Below, in pieces: positions 36,447 through 44,597 of a DNA stretch of 64,000 bases. Position numbers and translations under genes: made by a program. The stretch's first letter is position 1. Each line of letters begins with the position of its first letter. This DNA comes from Algimonas arctica (GTDB lineage: Bacteria; Pseudomonadota; Alphaproteobacteria; Caulobacterales; Maricaulaceae), in NCBI RefSeq assembly GCF_014652695.1, contig NZ_BMZH01000001.1, forward strand, positions 372,001-436,000, given 5' to 3'. The notes beneath the pieces were generated by a model. That model saw nothing but the letters and a program-made list of their open reading frames with translations, made no database searches and was not told the DNA's origin.

Positions 36447-36917
36447 ATGAAAACCACTAAGTTTCTCAAGACGGCCGAGGTCGAAAAGACCTGGATCGTC
36501 GTTGACGCAGAAGGCGCCGTTGTTGGCCGTCTTGCGTCTTTCGTAGCCATGCGCCTGCGCGGCAAACATCGCCCTGATTACACACCACACATTGATTGTG
36601 GTGACAATGTTGTCATCATCAATGCTGATAAGGTGCAGTTCACTGGCAAAAAACTGACGGACAAGAAATACTACCGTCACACGGGTCACCCCGGCGGCCT
36701 GAAAGAAACAACACCGGCGAAAATCTTGTCCGGTCGTTTCCCAGATCGTGTCATGCGTAAGGCTGTGCAGCGGATGCTGCCAAAAGAGTCTCCGCTGGCC
36801 CGTCAGCAACTCTCAAATCTCCGTGTTTATGCTGGATCAGAGCATCCGCATTCTGCACAAAACCCTGTCACGGTGGATTTCAAATCTGCCAACCGCAAAA
36901 ACGTCAAGGGAGCATAG
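36447..36917 (+). CDS. rplM: 50S ribosomal protein L13
   Basis: A 156-residue large-subunit protein. Signatures are [17 protein letters not shown], the GDNVVIINA strand and [13 protein letters not shown]. It is co-transcribed with rpsI, 3 bp downstream, as in most bacteria. The leader contains hairpins that may control it. Confidence 0.98.
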   Translation: MKTTKFLKTAEVEKTWIVVDAEGAVVGRLASFVAMRLRGKHRPDYTPHIDCGDNVVIINADKVQFTGKKLTDKKYYRHTGHPGGLKETTPAKILSGRFPDRVMRKAVQRMLPKESPLARQQLSNLRVYAGSEHPHSAQNPVTVDFKSANRKNVKGA

Positions 36918-36920
36918 ATC

Positions 36921-37424
36921 ATGACTGACCAAGATACAGTCGTCGCGACAAGTCTCGAAGACCTTAAAGCTGCTATGGAAGACCAAGGCGCTGAAGCGGC
37001 TATGGATACACCGCTTCCCGAGCCTAAGATCGATGATCTTGGCCGTGCCTACGCGACCGGCAAACGGAAAAACTCTATCGCTCGTGTTTGGATCAAACCC
37101 GGTTCAGGCAAGATCGTCGTCAATGGCCGTGATCAAGAAGTTTACTTCGCACGTCCCGTTCTGCGCCTGATCATTGCGCAAGCTTTCCAAGTTGCGGATC
37201 GCGTTGACAGCTACGACGTCATGGCAACCGTCAAGGGCGGCGGCCTATCCGGACAAGCCGGTGCGCTCCGTCACGGTATCACTAAAGCGCTGACTTATTA
37301 TGAGCCAATCTTGCGCGCTCCGTTGAAAGCCGCTGGCTTTATCACACGTGACTCACGTGTCGTGGAACGTAAGAAATACGGTAAAGCGAAAGCCCGTAAG
37401 AGCTTCCAGTTCTCGAAACGCTAA
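36921..37424 (+). CDS. rpsI: 30S ribosomal protein S9
   Basis: A 167-residue S9. The conserved domain begins near residue 42 ([16 protein letters not shown]) and ends with the basic tail [11 protein letters not shown] that reaches the P-site tRNA. The acidic N-terminal extension of about 40 residues is usual in alphaproteobacteria. A terminator follows. Confidence 0.98.
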   Translation: MTDQDTVVATSLEDLKAAMEDQGAEAAMDTPLPEPKIDDLGRAYATGKRKNSIARVWIKPGSGKIVVNGRDQEVYFARPVLRLIIAQAFQVADRVDSYDVMATVKGGGLSGQAGALRHGITKALTYYEPILRAPLKAAGFITRDSRVVERKKYGKAKARKSFQFSKR

Positions 37425-37454
37425 ACAAATACAAACCTTTACGGTTTATTTTAG

Positions 37455-37485
37455 AGGCGCTTCGGGAGACCGAGGCGCCTTTTTT
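37455..37485 (+). terminator. Rho-independent terminator of rplM-rpsI
   Basis: AGGCGCTTCGG and CCGAGGCGCCT form an 11-bp stem (one wobble) with a GAGA loop and a T-run, 30 bp after the rpsI stop. Confidence 0.92.
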
Positions 37486-37513
37486 ATTGGCCTAATGGCC
37501 TTGGGATGTCGAC

Positions 37514-38548
37514 ATGAAGAACGCGGCGATTTTTGGTGCAAGCGGATATACAGGCGCAGAAGCGGTTCGCTTGCTGCTGTCACATCCGAATATTCGTATT
37601 AAAGCCCTGTCGGCTAATCGTCATGCGGATGAGGATTATGGCGATGTTTTCGCCAACTTCGCCGGACAAGATTTGCCGCGCACGCAAGCCATCGACGACA
37701 TTGATTTATTAGACATCGACGTAGTCTTTTCCTGCTTACCCCATTCAACGGGGCAGGCGGCTATAGCAAAAGCTCTGGGCCATGTAGATACCGTTATCGA
37801 TGTGTCTGCTGATTTCCGTCTGTCTGACCCGGCGCTATTTGAACAAGTTTACGGCGCACCGCATAGTCAACCACAGTTTCTCAAGGATCGCGTTTACGGA
37901 TTGACTGAATTTGCGCGTGACAGCTTGCTCGGCGCGCGCCTTGTCGCCTGTCCCGGTTGTTTCCCCACCTGCGCTCTGTTGGCCCTCTTGCCCGGCGTGC
38001 AAGCGGGCGCGTTTACACAAAGTACCCTTATCATTGATGCGAAAACGGGCGTGACGGGAGCGGGTCGGAAGGCCACGCTCGGCCTTCATTTCTCAGAAGT
38101 GTCTGACGGCGCGCATGCTTATGCTATTGGAAACCACCGCCATGCCCCTGAAATGGAACAAGAATTATCTCGGTATGGTTATGCGTCTCCAATCAGCTTT
38201 ACGCCGCATCTTGTGCCGATGAACCGCGGCATGATCGCGACTTGCTACGTCGAATTGTCTGGAGACACGTCCGTCAATCAACTTCGGGCGCTCTATGCGG
38301 ATCGCTATACGAACGATCCCTTTGTCCATGTCTTAGCTGAGGGAGACATTCCGCAAACCCGACATGTGCGGGGATCGAACCAAGCTCGAATCGCGGTGTG
38401 TGCGGATCGTGTACTAGGGCGGGCGATCATTATTTCAGTGATCGACAATCTCACCAAAGGCTCCAGCGGGCAGGCGATCCAGAACTATAATCTCACCCAA
38501 GGGTGGGACGAGACGCTCGGTCTGGAAACGACGGCGCTCTTTCCTTGA
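37514..38548 (+). CDS. argC: N-acetyl-gamma-glutamyl-phosphate reductase
   Basis: A 344-residue NADPH enzyme, third step of arginine synthesis. The Rossmann motif is IFGASGYTGAEAVRLL; the catalytic cysteine lies in VACPGCFPTCALL; the histidine in GNHRHAPEM. The rpsI-argC order is conserved in alphaproteobacteria. A short GGCAA/TTGCC hairpin 6 bp after the stop could end transcription weakly. Confidence 0.96.
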   Translation: MKNAAIFGASGYTGAEAVRLLLSHPNIRIKALSANRHADEDYGDVFANFAGQDLPRTQAIDDIDLLDIDVVFSCLPHSTGQAAIAKALGHVDTVIDVSADFRLSDPALFEQVYGAPHSQPQFLKDRVYGLTEFARDSLLGARLVACPGCFPTCALLALLPGVQAGAFTQSTLIIDAKTGVTGAGRKATLGLHFSEVSDGAHAYAIGNHRHAPEMEQELSRYGYASPISFTPHLVPMNRGMIATCYVELSGDTSVNQLRALYADRYTNDPFVHVLAEGDIPQTRHVRGSNQARIAVCADRVLGRAIIISVIDNLTKGSSGQAIQNYNLTQGWDETLGLETTALFP

Positions 38549-38616
38549 TTGTCAGGCAAATTTTGCCGTTTCATCAGCAAAGTTTCATATGACGTAGCGC
38601 TCAAATGCGTTAGGCA

Positions 38617-38964
38617 TTGACCATGTTCACACGACACACAGCCCTCGCCATTCTCGCCGCTTCTGTCCTATCGGCCTGCGCCTCTGTTGATTTGCCGGAT
38701 ATTGATTTCATGGGGAAGTCAGATTTCAATGAAGAAATTTCGGCGCTCAATCCGGATTATGCCAGCCCGGACGAAGTGCCAGATATTCCAAATGACGTCC
38801 GAAGCGCTTCCGAATGGGACAAATCGGCGCGCGAAATGCAGGATCTGTACGGGGAGTTTGAAGTTCCGGACCTAGAACCGGCTTTAACGCCGGAGGAGTT
38901 TGATCGGCAATTTGAGCAGGCCCAGGATGCGTCCGGAGCCTATAAACAAGATGACCCGTCATGA
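38617..38964 (+). CDS. Small acidic lipoprotein of unknown function
   Basis: A 115-residue protein with a lipobox (VLSAC, Cys21) and a very acidic, apparently low-structure mature region (repeated D/E-P segments such as SPDEVPDIPNDV and VPDLEPALTPEEFDRQF). No family recognised. Its stop overlaps the start of the aminotransferase by 4 nt, so translation is coupled. Met3 (38623) is an alternative start. Confidence 0.72.
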   Translation: MTMFTRHTALAILAASVLSACASVDLPDIDFMGKSDFNEEISALNPDYASPDEVPDIPNDVRSASEWDKSAREMQDLYGEFEVPDLEPALTPEEFDRQFEQAQDASGAYKQDDPS

Positions 38965-40187
38965 ATTGGCCCGTTCCCGATAAAACGTTCAGAGACGAAT
39001 TTTACCGCATCCAGCGATTGCCACCTTATGTGTTCGCAGAGGTCAATAAGCTAAAAGCTGAGCTCCGCGCCGACGGGCAGGATATAATCGACTTTGGTTT
39101 CGGCAACCCTGATCTTCCAACCCCAAAACACGTTATCGATAAGCTTATCGAGACCGTCCAAAAGCCGGGTGTCACAGGTTATTCTGCTTCGCGCGGGATC
39201 AAGGGTCTGCGTCAGGCCTGCGCTCGTTATTATGACCGCCGTTTTGATGTAGCGCTTGATCCAGAGACGCAAGTTATTGCCTCAATGGGATCAAAGGAAG
39301 GGTTTGCCAATCTGGCGCAAGCCATCACTGCGCCCGGTGATGTGATCTATGCCCCTGATCCTTCTTACCCGCTGCACGCCTATGGCTTCATCATTGCGGG
39401 CGCGTCGATCAAGGGCATTCCGGCGATCACGGCTGACGAATATCTCGCGGGCGTGAAAAAAGCGCTGGCCGAGGACGAAAAGCCACCCATGGCGATCGTC
39501 GTCTGTTTCCCGTCGAACCCAACCGGAATGACTTGTGAATTGTCATTCTATGAAGAGATCGTCGCGATTGCAAAAGCCAATGATATCATCATTCTATCTG
39601 ACTTAGCTTACTCGGAAATTTACTTCGGTGACCCGCCGCATTCGATTTTTGAAGTCCCGGGATCTCGGGACATCTTGGCAGTCGAGACGACGTCTTTGTC
39701 TAAAACCTATTCCATGGCTGGATGGCGGATGGGGTTTGTGGTCGGGCATGAAAAACTGATTGGAGCTTTGACACGGGTCAAATCCTATTTGGATTATGGC
39801 GCGTTCACACCTGTTCAAGTGGCCGCCTGCGCCGCCTTGGACGGACCGCAGGATTGTGTTGAACATGCGCGCGCGATCTATCGCGCGCGACGTGATGTGA
39901 TGATTGAGAGTTTTGCGCGTGCTGGCTGGGACAATATCCCGTCGCCTGATGCGTCAATGTTTGCGTGGGCCCCGCTGCCAGAAGCCTACCGGGACATGGG
40001 GTCACTCAAATTTTCGAAATATTTGATGAAAAACGCTTCTGTGGCCGTCTCGCCAGGTAACGGGTTTGGTGATCACGGCGAAGGTTATGTCCGCATTGCA
40101 TTGGTTGAAAATGAACAACGTATCCGGCAAGCTGCCCGAAATATAAAACAGATGATGCTGCGCGACAGTGCTATCGCGACAGATTAA
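38961..40187 (+). CDS. Class I/II aminotransferase, AlaC type
   Basis: A 408-residue PLP aminotransferase of the AlaC/LL-diaminopimelate-aminotransferase-like group. Landmarks are DFGFGNPDLPTP, VCFPSNPTGMTCELSFY and the PLP lysine in ETTSLSKTYSMAGWRMG. Likely an alanine/glutamate-pyruvate transaminase or a related specificity. In many relatives homoserine dehydrogenase follows; here glpX comes next after 36 bp. Confidence 0.92.
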   Translation: MNWPVPDKTFRDEFYRIQRLPPYVFAEVNKLKAELRADGQDIIDFGFGNPDLPTPKHVIDKLIETVQKPGVTGYSASRGIKGLRQACARYYDRRFDVALDPETQVIASMGSKEGFANLAQAITAPGDVIYAPDPSYPLHAYGFIIAGASIKGIPAITADEYLAGVKKALAEDEKPPMAIVVCFPSNPTGMTCELSFYEEIVAIAKANDIIILSDLAYSEIYFGDPPHSIFEVPGSRDILAVETTSLSKTYSMAGWRMGFVVGHEKLIGALTRVKSYLDYGAFTPVQVAACAALDGPQDCVEHARAIYRARRDVMIESFARAGWDNIPSPDASMFAWAPLPEAYRDMGSLKFSKYLMKNASVAVSPGNGFGDHGEGYVRIALVENEQRIRQAARNIKQMMLRDSAIATD

Positions 40188-40223
40188 GACTGAGCGCGCG
40201 ACCCCCAGAAAGATTTTCGAGGA

Positions 40224-41192
40224 ATGACAATGACGAAGCTACGATTCAATGCAAGCCTAGCCGTGCAAGCGGCTCTGGTCACAGAACAAGCCGCAATTGC
40301 TGCGTCTGATATGGTCGGCCTCGGGCGCGAAAAAGCCGCGGATCAAAAAGCCGTTGATGCTATGCGCCGGGGCCTCAATGCGCTCGATATTCGCGGACGG
40401 ATTGTCATTGGCGAAGGCGAGCGTGATGAAGCGCCAATGCTCTATATTGGTGAGGAAGTCGGCACGGGGCAGGGACCGGAAATCGATATTGCTCTGGACC
40501 CGCTTGAAGGCACGACATTGACCGCAAAAGCGATGGCCAATGCCTTGGCCGTCATGGCCTTTGCGCCGCGCGGTGGGCTATTGTTTGCACCGGACGTCTA
40601 TATGGACAAAATTGCTATTGGACCCGGCTATGGGGCCGGCATAATCGATCTCAATGATAGCGCCTCAGATAATGTGAAACGCTTGGCCGCAGCCAAGGGC
40701 GTGAAGCCATCCGACATCACTGTTTGCGTGCTGGATCGTTCGCGTCACGCTGATATTATTACCAGCCTCCGCGACATTGATGCGCGGGTTCGCTTGATTA
40801 CAGATGGCGACGTACAAGGCGTTATCGCAACAACCGACCCTGATACGCAGACTGATATGTATATTGGTCAGGGCGGCGCCCCTGAGGGCGTTCTTGCGGC
40901 TGCAGCGCTGCGCTGCATTGGTGGACAGATGCTAGGTCGCCTTCACTTCCGCAATGATGACGAAATTGGTCGTGCCCGTCGCGTGGGTATTGATGATCTG
41001 GATAAGACCTATGACTTAGAAGGTCTCGCGTCAGGTCCGACGATTTTCTCAGCGACCGGCGTGACTCAAGGTTCGTTGCTGGACGGGGTGAAGGTCAAAG
41101 AAGGCCGTGTCCACACGCACACACTTATTATGAACTCTGTCGATAATGCTGTGCAGCGCCTTCGGTCGTCACGGCCTTACAAAGCCGGATGA
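40224..41192 (+). CDS. glpX: Class II fructose-1,6-bisphosphatase
   Basis: A 322-residue GlpX-type phosphatase of gluconeogenesis. The metal-site motifs GEGERDEAPMLYIGEEVG and ALDPLEGTT (with the catalytic DPLEGT) are intact, as is the GGAPEGVLAAAAL loop. The stop overlaps the recJ start (ATGA). The ATG at 40230 is an alternative start. Confidence 0.95.
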   Translation: MTMTKLRFNASLAVQAALVTEQAAIAASDMVGLGREKAADQKAVDAMRRGLNALDIRGRIVIGEGERDEAPMLYIGEEVGTGQGPEIDIALDPLEGTTLTAKAMANALAVMAFAPRGGLLFAPDVYMDKIAIGPGYGAGIIDLNDSASDNVKRLAAAKGVKPSDITVCVLDRSRHADIITSLRDIDARVRLITDGDVQGVIATTDPDTQTDMYIGQGGAPEGVLAAAALRCIGGQMLGRLHFRNDDEIGRARRVGIDDLDKTYDLEGLASGPTIFSATGVTQGSLLDGVKVKEGRVHTHTLIMNSVDNAVQRLRSSRPYKAG

Positions 41193-42955
41193 GTGAAACC
41201 CAAACCTTAACTCCTGCCTTATTAGGCGTTGAGCATTCACTTCTGGGACGAAAATGGATCGCCCGTGCCGCAGACGCTGACGTTACGGCGGTTCAACAAA
41301 CGTCCGGTCTTGACCGCGTTCGCTCGGCCTTATTGGCGGGGCGGGGCGTACCGGGGGCGGACGCAGCGCGCTATCTTAATCCAACCCTGAAAACAGATCT
41401 GCCCGACCCCTCAATTCTTACGGATATGGATAAGGCTTCCCGACTGATTCTAGATGGGATTGAGGCAGGGCAGAAGATTACCCTGTTCTCTGATTATGAT
41501 GTCGATGGCGGAACGTCTGCGGCACAAATGATCCGATGGGGCCGGGGCCTTGGTTATGACTTTGGCCTCCACGTCCCTGACAGACTACGGGATGGCTATG
41601 GCCCCTCTCGCGCCGCTTTCGAAAAGCTCAAGGGCGAGGGTGTCGATCTGGTGGTTACGCTGGATTGTGGGGCTGCCGCTCACGAGGCTTTGCAGGGGGC
41701 TGCGGCGATAAACCTGCCCGTCATCGTGATTGACCACCATTTGATGGACGGGCTTCCACCCGCCGAAGCCATCGTAAATCCCAACCGCCCCGATGATGAC
41801 AGTAAGCTTGGGCACCTAGCCGCTACGGGCGTGACTTTCATGCTCGTCGTGGCACTCAACCGGGCTGCCAAACAGCGCGGGCTACGCCCCACGCTCGATA
41901 TTCGCGAACTGCTGGGTCTCGCGGGACTGGGAACTGTCTGTGACGTTGTGCCGATGATCGGCCTTAATCGTACCTTGGTTCGCCAAGGGATGAAAGTCAT
42001 GGACCGACAGCGTATCGCGGGCCTCAATGCGCTCGCGGCCGTGGCCAAAGCGGCCCCGCCCTTCACTACCTATCATTCCGGTTTTGTTTTGGGCCCCCGA
42101 ATCAATGCCGGCGGCCGAATCGGGAGATCCGAAATGGGGGCCGAATTGCTCTCCACCGATGACCCCGCCATCGCAACGGCGCATGCGTATGAATTAGACC
42201 GCTTGAACCGTGAACGCCGCGCGATGCAGGATGACATGTTACGCGCAGCAACGGAACAGGCCGAGCGACAAGATAACCGGGCCATCATCATTGCCGCGAT
42301 GGATGGATGGCATCCCGGTGTAATTGGTATTGTCGCGGGCCGCTTGAAGGATCGATTCGAACGTCCCGCCATCGTAATTGGCATTGATGAAGACGGCGTC
42401 GGCAAGGGGTCTGGACGGTCTATTTCAGGGGTCGACCTTGGGTCGGCGTTTAATAAAGCCAAGAAAGCGGGATTGCTTGTCTCCGGTGGGGGTCATGCGA
42501 TGGCTGGAGGCCTGACCGTCGATGGCGCACGGGTCGGGGAATTGACAGAGTGGCTTGAAGACGAATTGTCCGCAGATGTCGCTGCATCACGAGCCGCCCC
42601 TGTCTCAAAAGTGGACCTGAGCCTCGCGCCGAGCGCCGTGGACTTAGCGCTTTTGGACATTATTGATTCGGTTGGCCCTTATGGACCGCAAAACCCGGCA
42701 CCCATATTTGCGATTTCCGACGTTCGAATCGCTTTCGCGAAGGCTTTGTCCGGCGGACATGTCCGGTTTAGCGTCGAAGGGCGGGGCGGGGACCGTCTCT
42801 CAGGTATATTATTCCGAGGGGATGAGACAGATTTGGGCCAAGCCCTCTTAGATGCAGGCGAAAAAAGGGTGCATTTGCTCGGTCAGATCAAACGAAATCA
42901 CTATCAGGGACGGGAAAGTGCCGATTTTCACCTGCGTGATATGGCTTGGGTTTAG
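41189..42955 (+). CDS. recJ: Single-stranded-DNA-specific exonuclease RecJ
   Basis: A 588-residue 5'-3' exonuclease acting in recombination and mismatch repair. DHH-family motifs are present in order: LFSDYDVDGGTSAAQM (I), LDCGAAAHE (II), VIDHHLMDG (III), GTVCDVVPM (IV), and the DHHA1 domain with SGGGHAMAGGL. The C-terminal OB-fold ends with NHYQGRESADFHLRD. Length is standard. It is coupled to glpX by a 4-nt overlap. Confidence 0.96.
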   Translation: MSETQTLTPALLGVEHSLLGRKWIARAADADVTAVQQTSGLDRVRSALLAGRGVPGADAARYLNPTLKTDLPDPSILTDMDKASRLILDGIEAGQKITLFSDYDVDGGTSAAQMIRWGRGLGYDFGLHVPDRLRDGYGPSRAAFEKLKGEGVDLVVTLDCGAAAHEALQGAAAINLPVIVIDHHLMDGLPPAEAIVNPNRPDDDSKLGHLAATGVTFMLVVALNRAAKQRGLRPTLDIRELLGLAGLGTVCDVVPMIGLNRTLVRQGMKVMDRQRIAGLNALAAVAKAAPPFTTYHSGFVLGPRINAGGRIGRSEMGAELLSTDDPAIATAHAYELDRLNRERRAMQDDMLRAATEQAERQDNRAIIIAAMDGWHPGVIGIVAGRLKDRFERPAIVIGIDEDGVGKGSGRSISGVDLGSAFNKAKKAGLLVSGGGHAMAGGLTVDGARVGELTEWLEDELSADVAASRAAPVSKVDLSLAPSAVDLALLDIIDSVGPYGPQNPAPIFAISDVRIAFAKALSGGHVRFSVEGRGGDRLSGILFRGDETDLGQALLDAGEKRVHLLGQIKRNHYQGRESADFHLRDMAWV

Positions 42956-43006
42956 GCAAAAATGTAAAAGACTGCATTTAATGATGCCATGAAGCCTCTT
43001 TTTCGC

Positions 43007-43035
43007 TTGAAAGCCGTGACCCGCTTTCATATATG
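43007..43035 (+). promoter_or_regulatory. Predicted promoter of tRNA-Glu
   Basis: TTGAAA (43007-43012), exactly 17 bp, then TATATG (43030-43035), 17 bp before the tRNA 5' end. Confidence 0.55.
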
Positions 43036-43052
43036 GCGGCTCGCAACTGCGT

Positions 43053-43127
43053 GGTCCCTTCGTCTATCGGTTAGGACGCCAGGTTTTCAACCTGGAAAGA
43101 GGGGTTCGATTCCCCTAGGGACTGCCA
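43053..43127 (+). tRNA. tRNA-Glu (anticodon TTC)
   Basis: A 75-nt cloverleaf: acceptor GGTCCCT/AGGGACT (terminal G-U), anticodon loop TTTTCAA in stem CAGGT/ACCTG, T-arm AGGGG/CCCCT with TTCGATT, discriminator G and encoded CCA. Anticodon TTC reads GAA and GAG. Confidence 0.95.
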
Positions 43128-43242
43128 GTTGCTGTTTTCCTCCCTATACTCTTCGTGATTTCAAGGTGAGCTGCCGCTCAAGGCTAGGTTCAGAATTGAA
43201 TCCTGCACGCAAATCGCGTTACAATAATCGTCTCGTGTAACT

Positions 43243-43320
43243 TTAAGCAAACACACGCGAGATGAAGAACAGACCGAGTATAAAATACGCACCCCCGAAA
43301 ATTGGTATCATAGAGGATCT
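43243..43320 (-). pseudogene. In-frame continuation of the 110-residue membrane protein after its stop
   Basis: Directly after the TAA at 43323-43321 the same minus-strand frame stays open for 25 codons (RSSMIPIFGGAYFILGLFFI, then SRVFA) before a second TAA. The segment is one clear transmembrane helix, matching the last helix expected for this type of small four-helix protein. It looks like the severed C-terminus of the neighbouring gene, although a separate 22-residue peptide starting at the internal ATG is possible. Confidence 0.5.
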
Positions 43321-43653
43321 TTACAAGATCGCTTTTCCGATCGACATTAGCGGCGCTGGAGCAATAATTAGAAGCGCCCCTTCAACGGCCACGACCCACC
43401 CGAGTGCAGTTATTAGTACGCGCCAATCGGCAGACCAAATATTGTGAAAAGCAATTACCGATAAGCCACCAAGGAGCGTCAAAATTCCGCTCAAGAATAG
43501 AACCGAAGTGTTACTGATGAAGTTTTCCATCAAAACCACGAACCGCTTACGGTCGAGGATCATGGGTATTGAGCAACAAGTCAGATAAGCTCCAAATAGA
43601 AGAGCGAGAAAAGATGAAACTGACATTGACGCCACCGTAACTGACTTAATCAT
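43321..43653 (-). CDS. Small membrane protein, probably truncated by an in-frame stop
   Basis: A 110-residue protein with three hydrophobic segments (about 10-32, 48-68 and 78-100). The central stretch (SGILTLLGGLSVIAFHNIW, then WRVLITALGWVVAVEGALL) resembles a family of small integral membrane proteins in Proteobacteria with no known function. A TAA interrupts the frame before a fourth helix that continues to 43243. It therefore may be a pseudogene, a recent nonsense allele or a readthrough gene. It is flanked by tRNA-Glu and the DUF192 operon, and is the only minus-strand gene between 32 and 47 kb. Confidence 0.65.
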   Translation of the reverse strand: MIKSVTVASMSVSSFLALLFGAYLTCCSIPMILDRKRFVVLMENFISNTSVLFLSGILTLLGGLSVIAFHNIWSADWRVLITALGWVVAVEGALLIIAPAPLMSIGKAIL

Positions 43654-43761
43654 AACGGACTCTCAAATAAGGTTTTTGACTCTCATCACTTTTAAAAGGG
43701 AAGGGGGCTTGGTTCTAACGAAACACACGCAGACCCCAACCTTACCGCCAAGGGATGCCAA

Positions 43762-43899
43762 GTGGATCGTTTTGTTATACCCATCCCAAGCTCTCAAAGG
43801 GACCGCGTTAAAACCGATAAGACGCGGAATGTCTTTGGCCCGTCAGTCGATTGGGCTGCAATGAAATTTCTACCTGACAGTCCTGCCCCGCAGGGTTAG
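43762..43899 (+). CDS. Candidate 45-residue small protein upstream of the DUF192 gene
   Basis: A short open frame from GTG 43762 to TAG 43899, below usual length cut-offs. An AAGGG Shine-Dalgarno precedes the GTG by seven bases. The product starts MDRFVIPIPSSQRDR and ends WAAMKFLPDSPAPQG; composition and codon choice look like the neighbours. It is soluble, with a basic middle, and no family was recognised. The DUF192 gene begins 10 bp after its stop, so the two would form an operon. A 62-codon frame over the same region (43676-43864) has no start signal and is less convincing. Confidence 0.5.
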   Translation: MDRFVIPIPSSQRDRVKTDKTRNVFGPSVDWAAMKFLPDSPAPQG

Positions 43900-43909
43900 A
43901 GATACCGTC

Positions 43910-44377
43910 ATGAAACGCGCTCTTCTCACTTCCCTTTTTATCGCTCTATCGTCTCCGGCACTCGCCCAGACGGCTCAAGACGATGTCGTTGATTTCGGCG
44001 CCCCGGTTTCGCTGACGATTGTCGCGGAAAACGGCACGCACGAATTCATGGTCGATGAAGCCAAAACCCTCGCTCAACAAGCCCGCGGCATGATGTGGCG
44101 CGACTCCATGGGCGACGACGAGGGCATGATCTTCGAATTCGAAGAACCGAAGGTCGCAACGATCTGGATGAAGAACACAGCTATTCCTCTCGATATCCTG
44201 TTCGTTCGTTCGAACGGTCAAATCCTTAAAATCGAACATATGGCCCAACCTTATAAACTTCGCTCAGCCAGTTCTGAGGCTGTCATCGCCTCAGTGGTCG
44301 AATTGAAGGGCGGACGGGCGCTAGAACTGGGGATTAAACCCGGAGATGTGATTCAACATCCATTTTTCGGCAGTTAG
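43910..44377 (+). CDS. DUF192 domain protein, exported
   Basis: A 155-residue protein with a signal peptide (MKRALLTSLFIALSSPALA) and a DUF192 domain: AQQARGMMWRDSM, EGMIFEFEEP, IWMKNTAIPLDILFV and ELGIKPGDVI. The family is small, globular and of unknown biochemical role, in the periplasm here. It is probably co-transcribed with the 45-residue ORF upstream. Confidence 0.9.
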   Translation: MKRALLTSLFIALSSPALAQTAQDDVVDFGAPVSLTIVAENGTHEFMVDEAKTLAQQARGMMWRDSMGDDEGMIFEFEEPKVATIWMKNTAIPLDILFVRSNGQILKIEHMAQPYKLRSASSEAVIASVVELKGGRALELGIKPGDVIQHPFFGS

Positions 44378-44424
44378 ACGGTTGCGCATAGCGTGGATTG
44401 GGCTAAGAGCCGCCTCGTCTGGAA

Positions 44425-44501
<77 letters not shown>

Positions 44502-44597
44502 GACCTTAAGTCTGAGAAATTAGTCTCTCAGCCCGCCCCAACCGTAAGTTCGTCTTAATCCCTCACGCTTAGCGTAGGTCCAAAGAGGACCTGCGTT

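Noticed and set aside
43676-43864. 62-codon plus-strand frame before the DUF192 gene.
   Set aside because: No ribosome-binding site and low-complexity composition; the 45-codon frame at 43762-43899 overlaps it with better signals.
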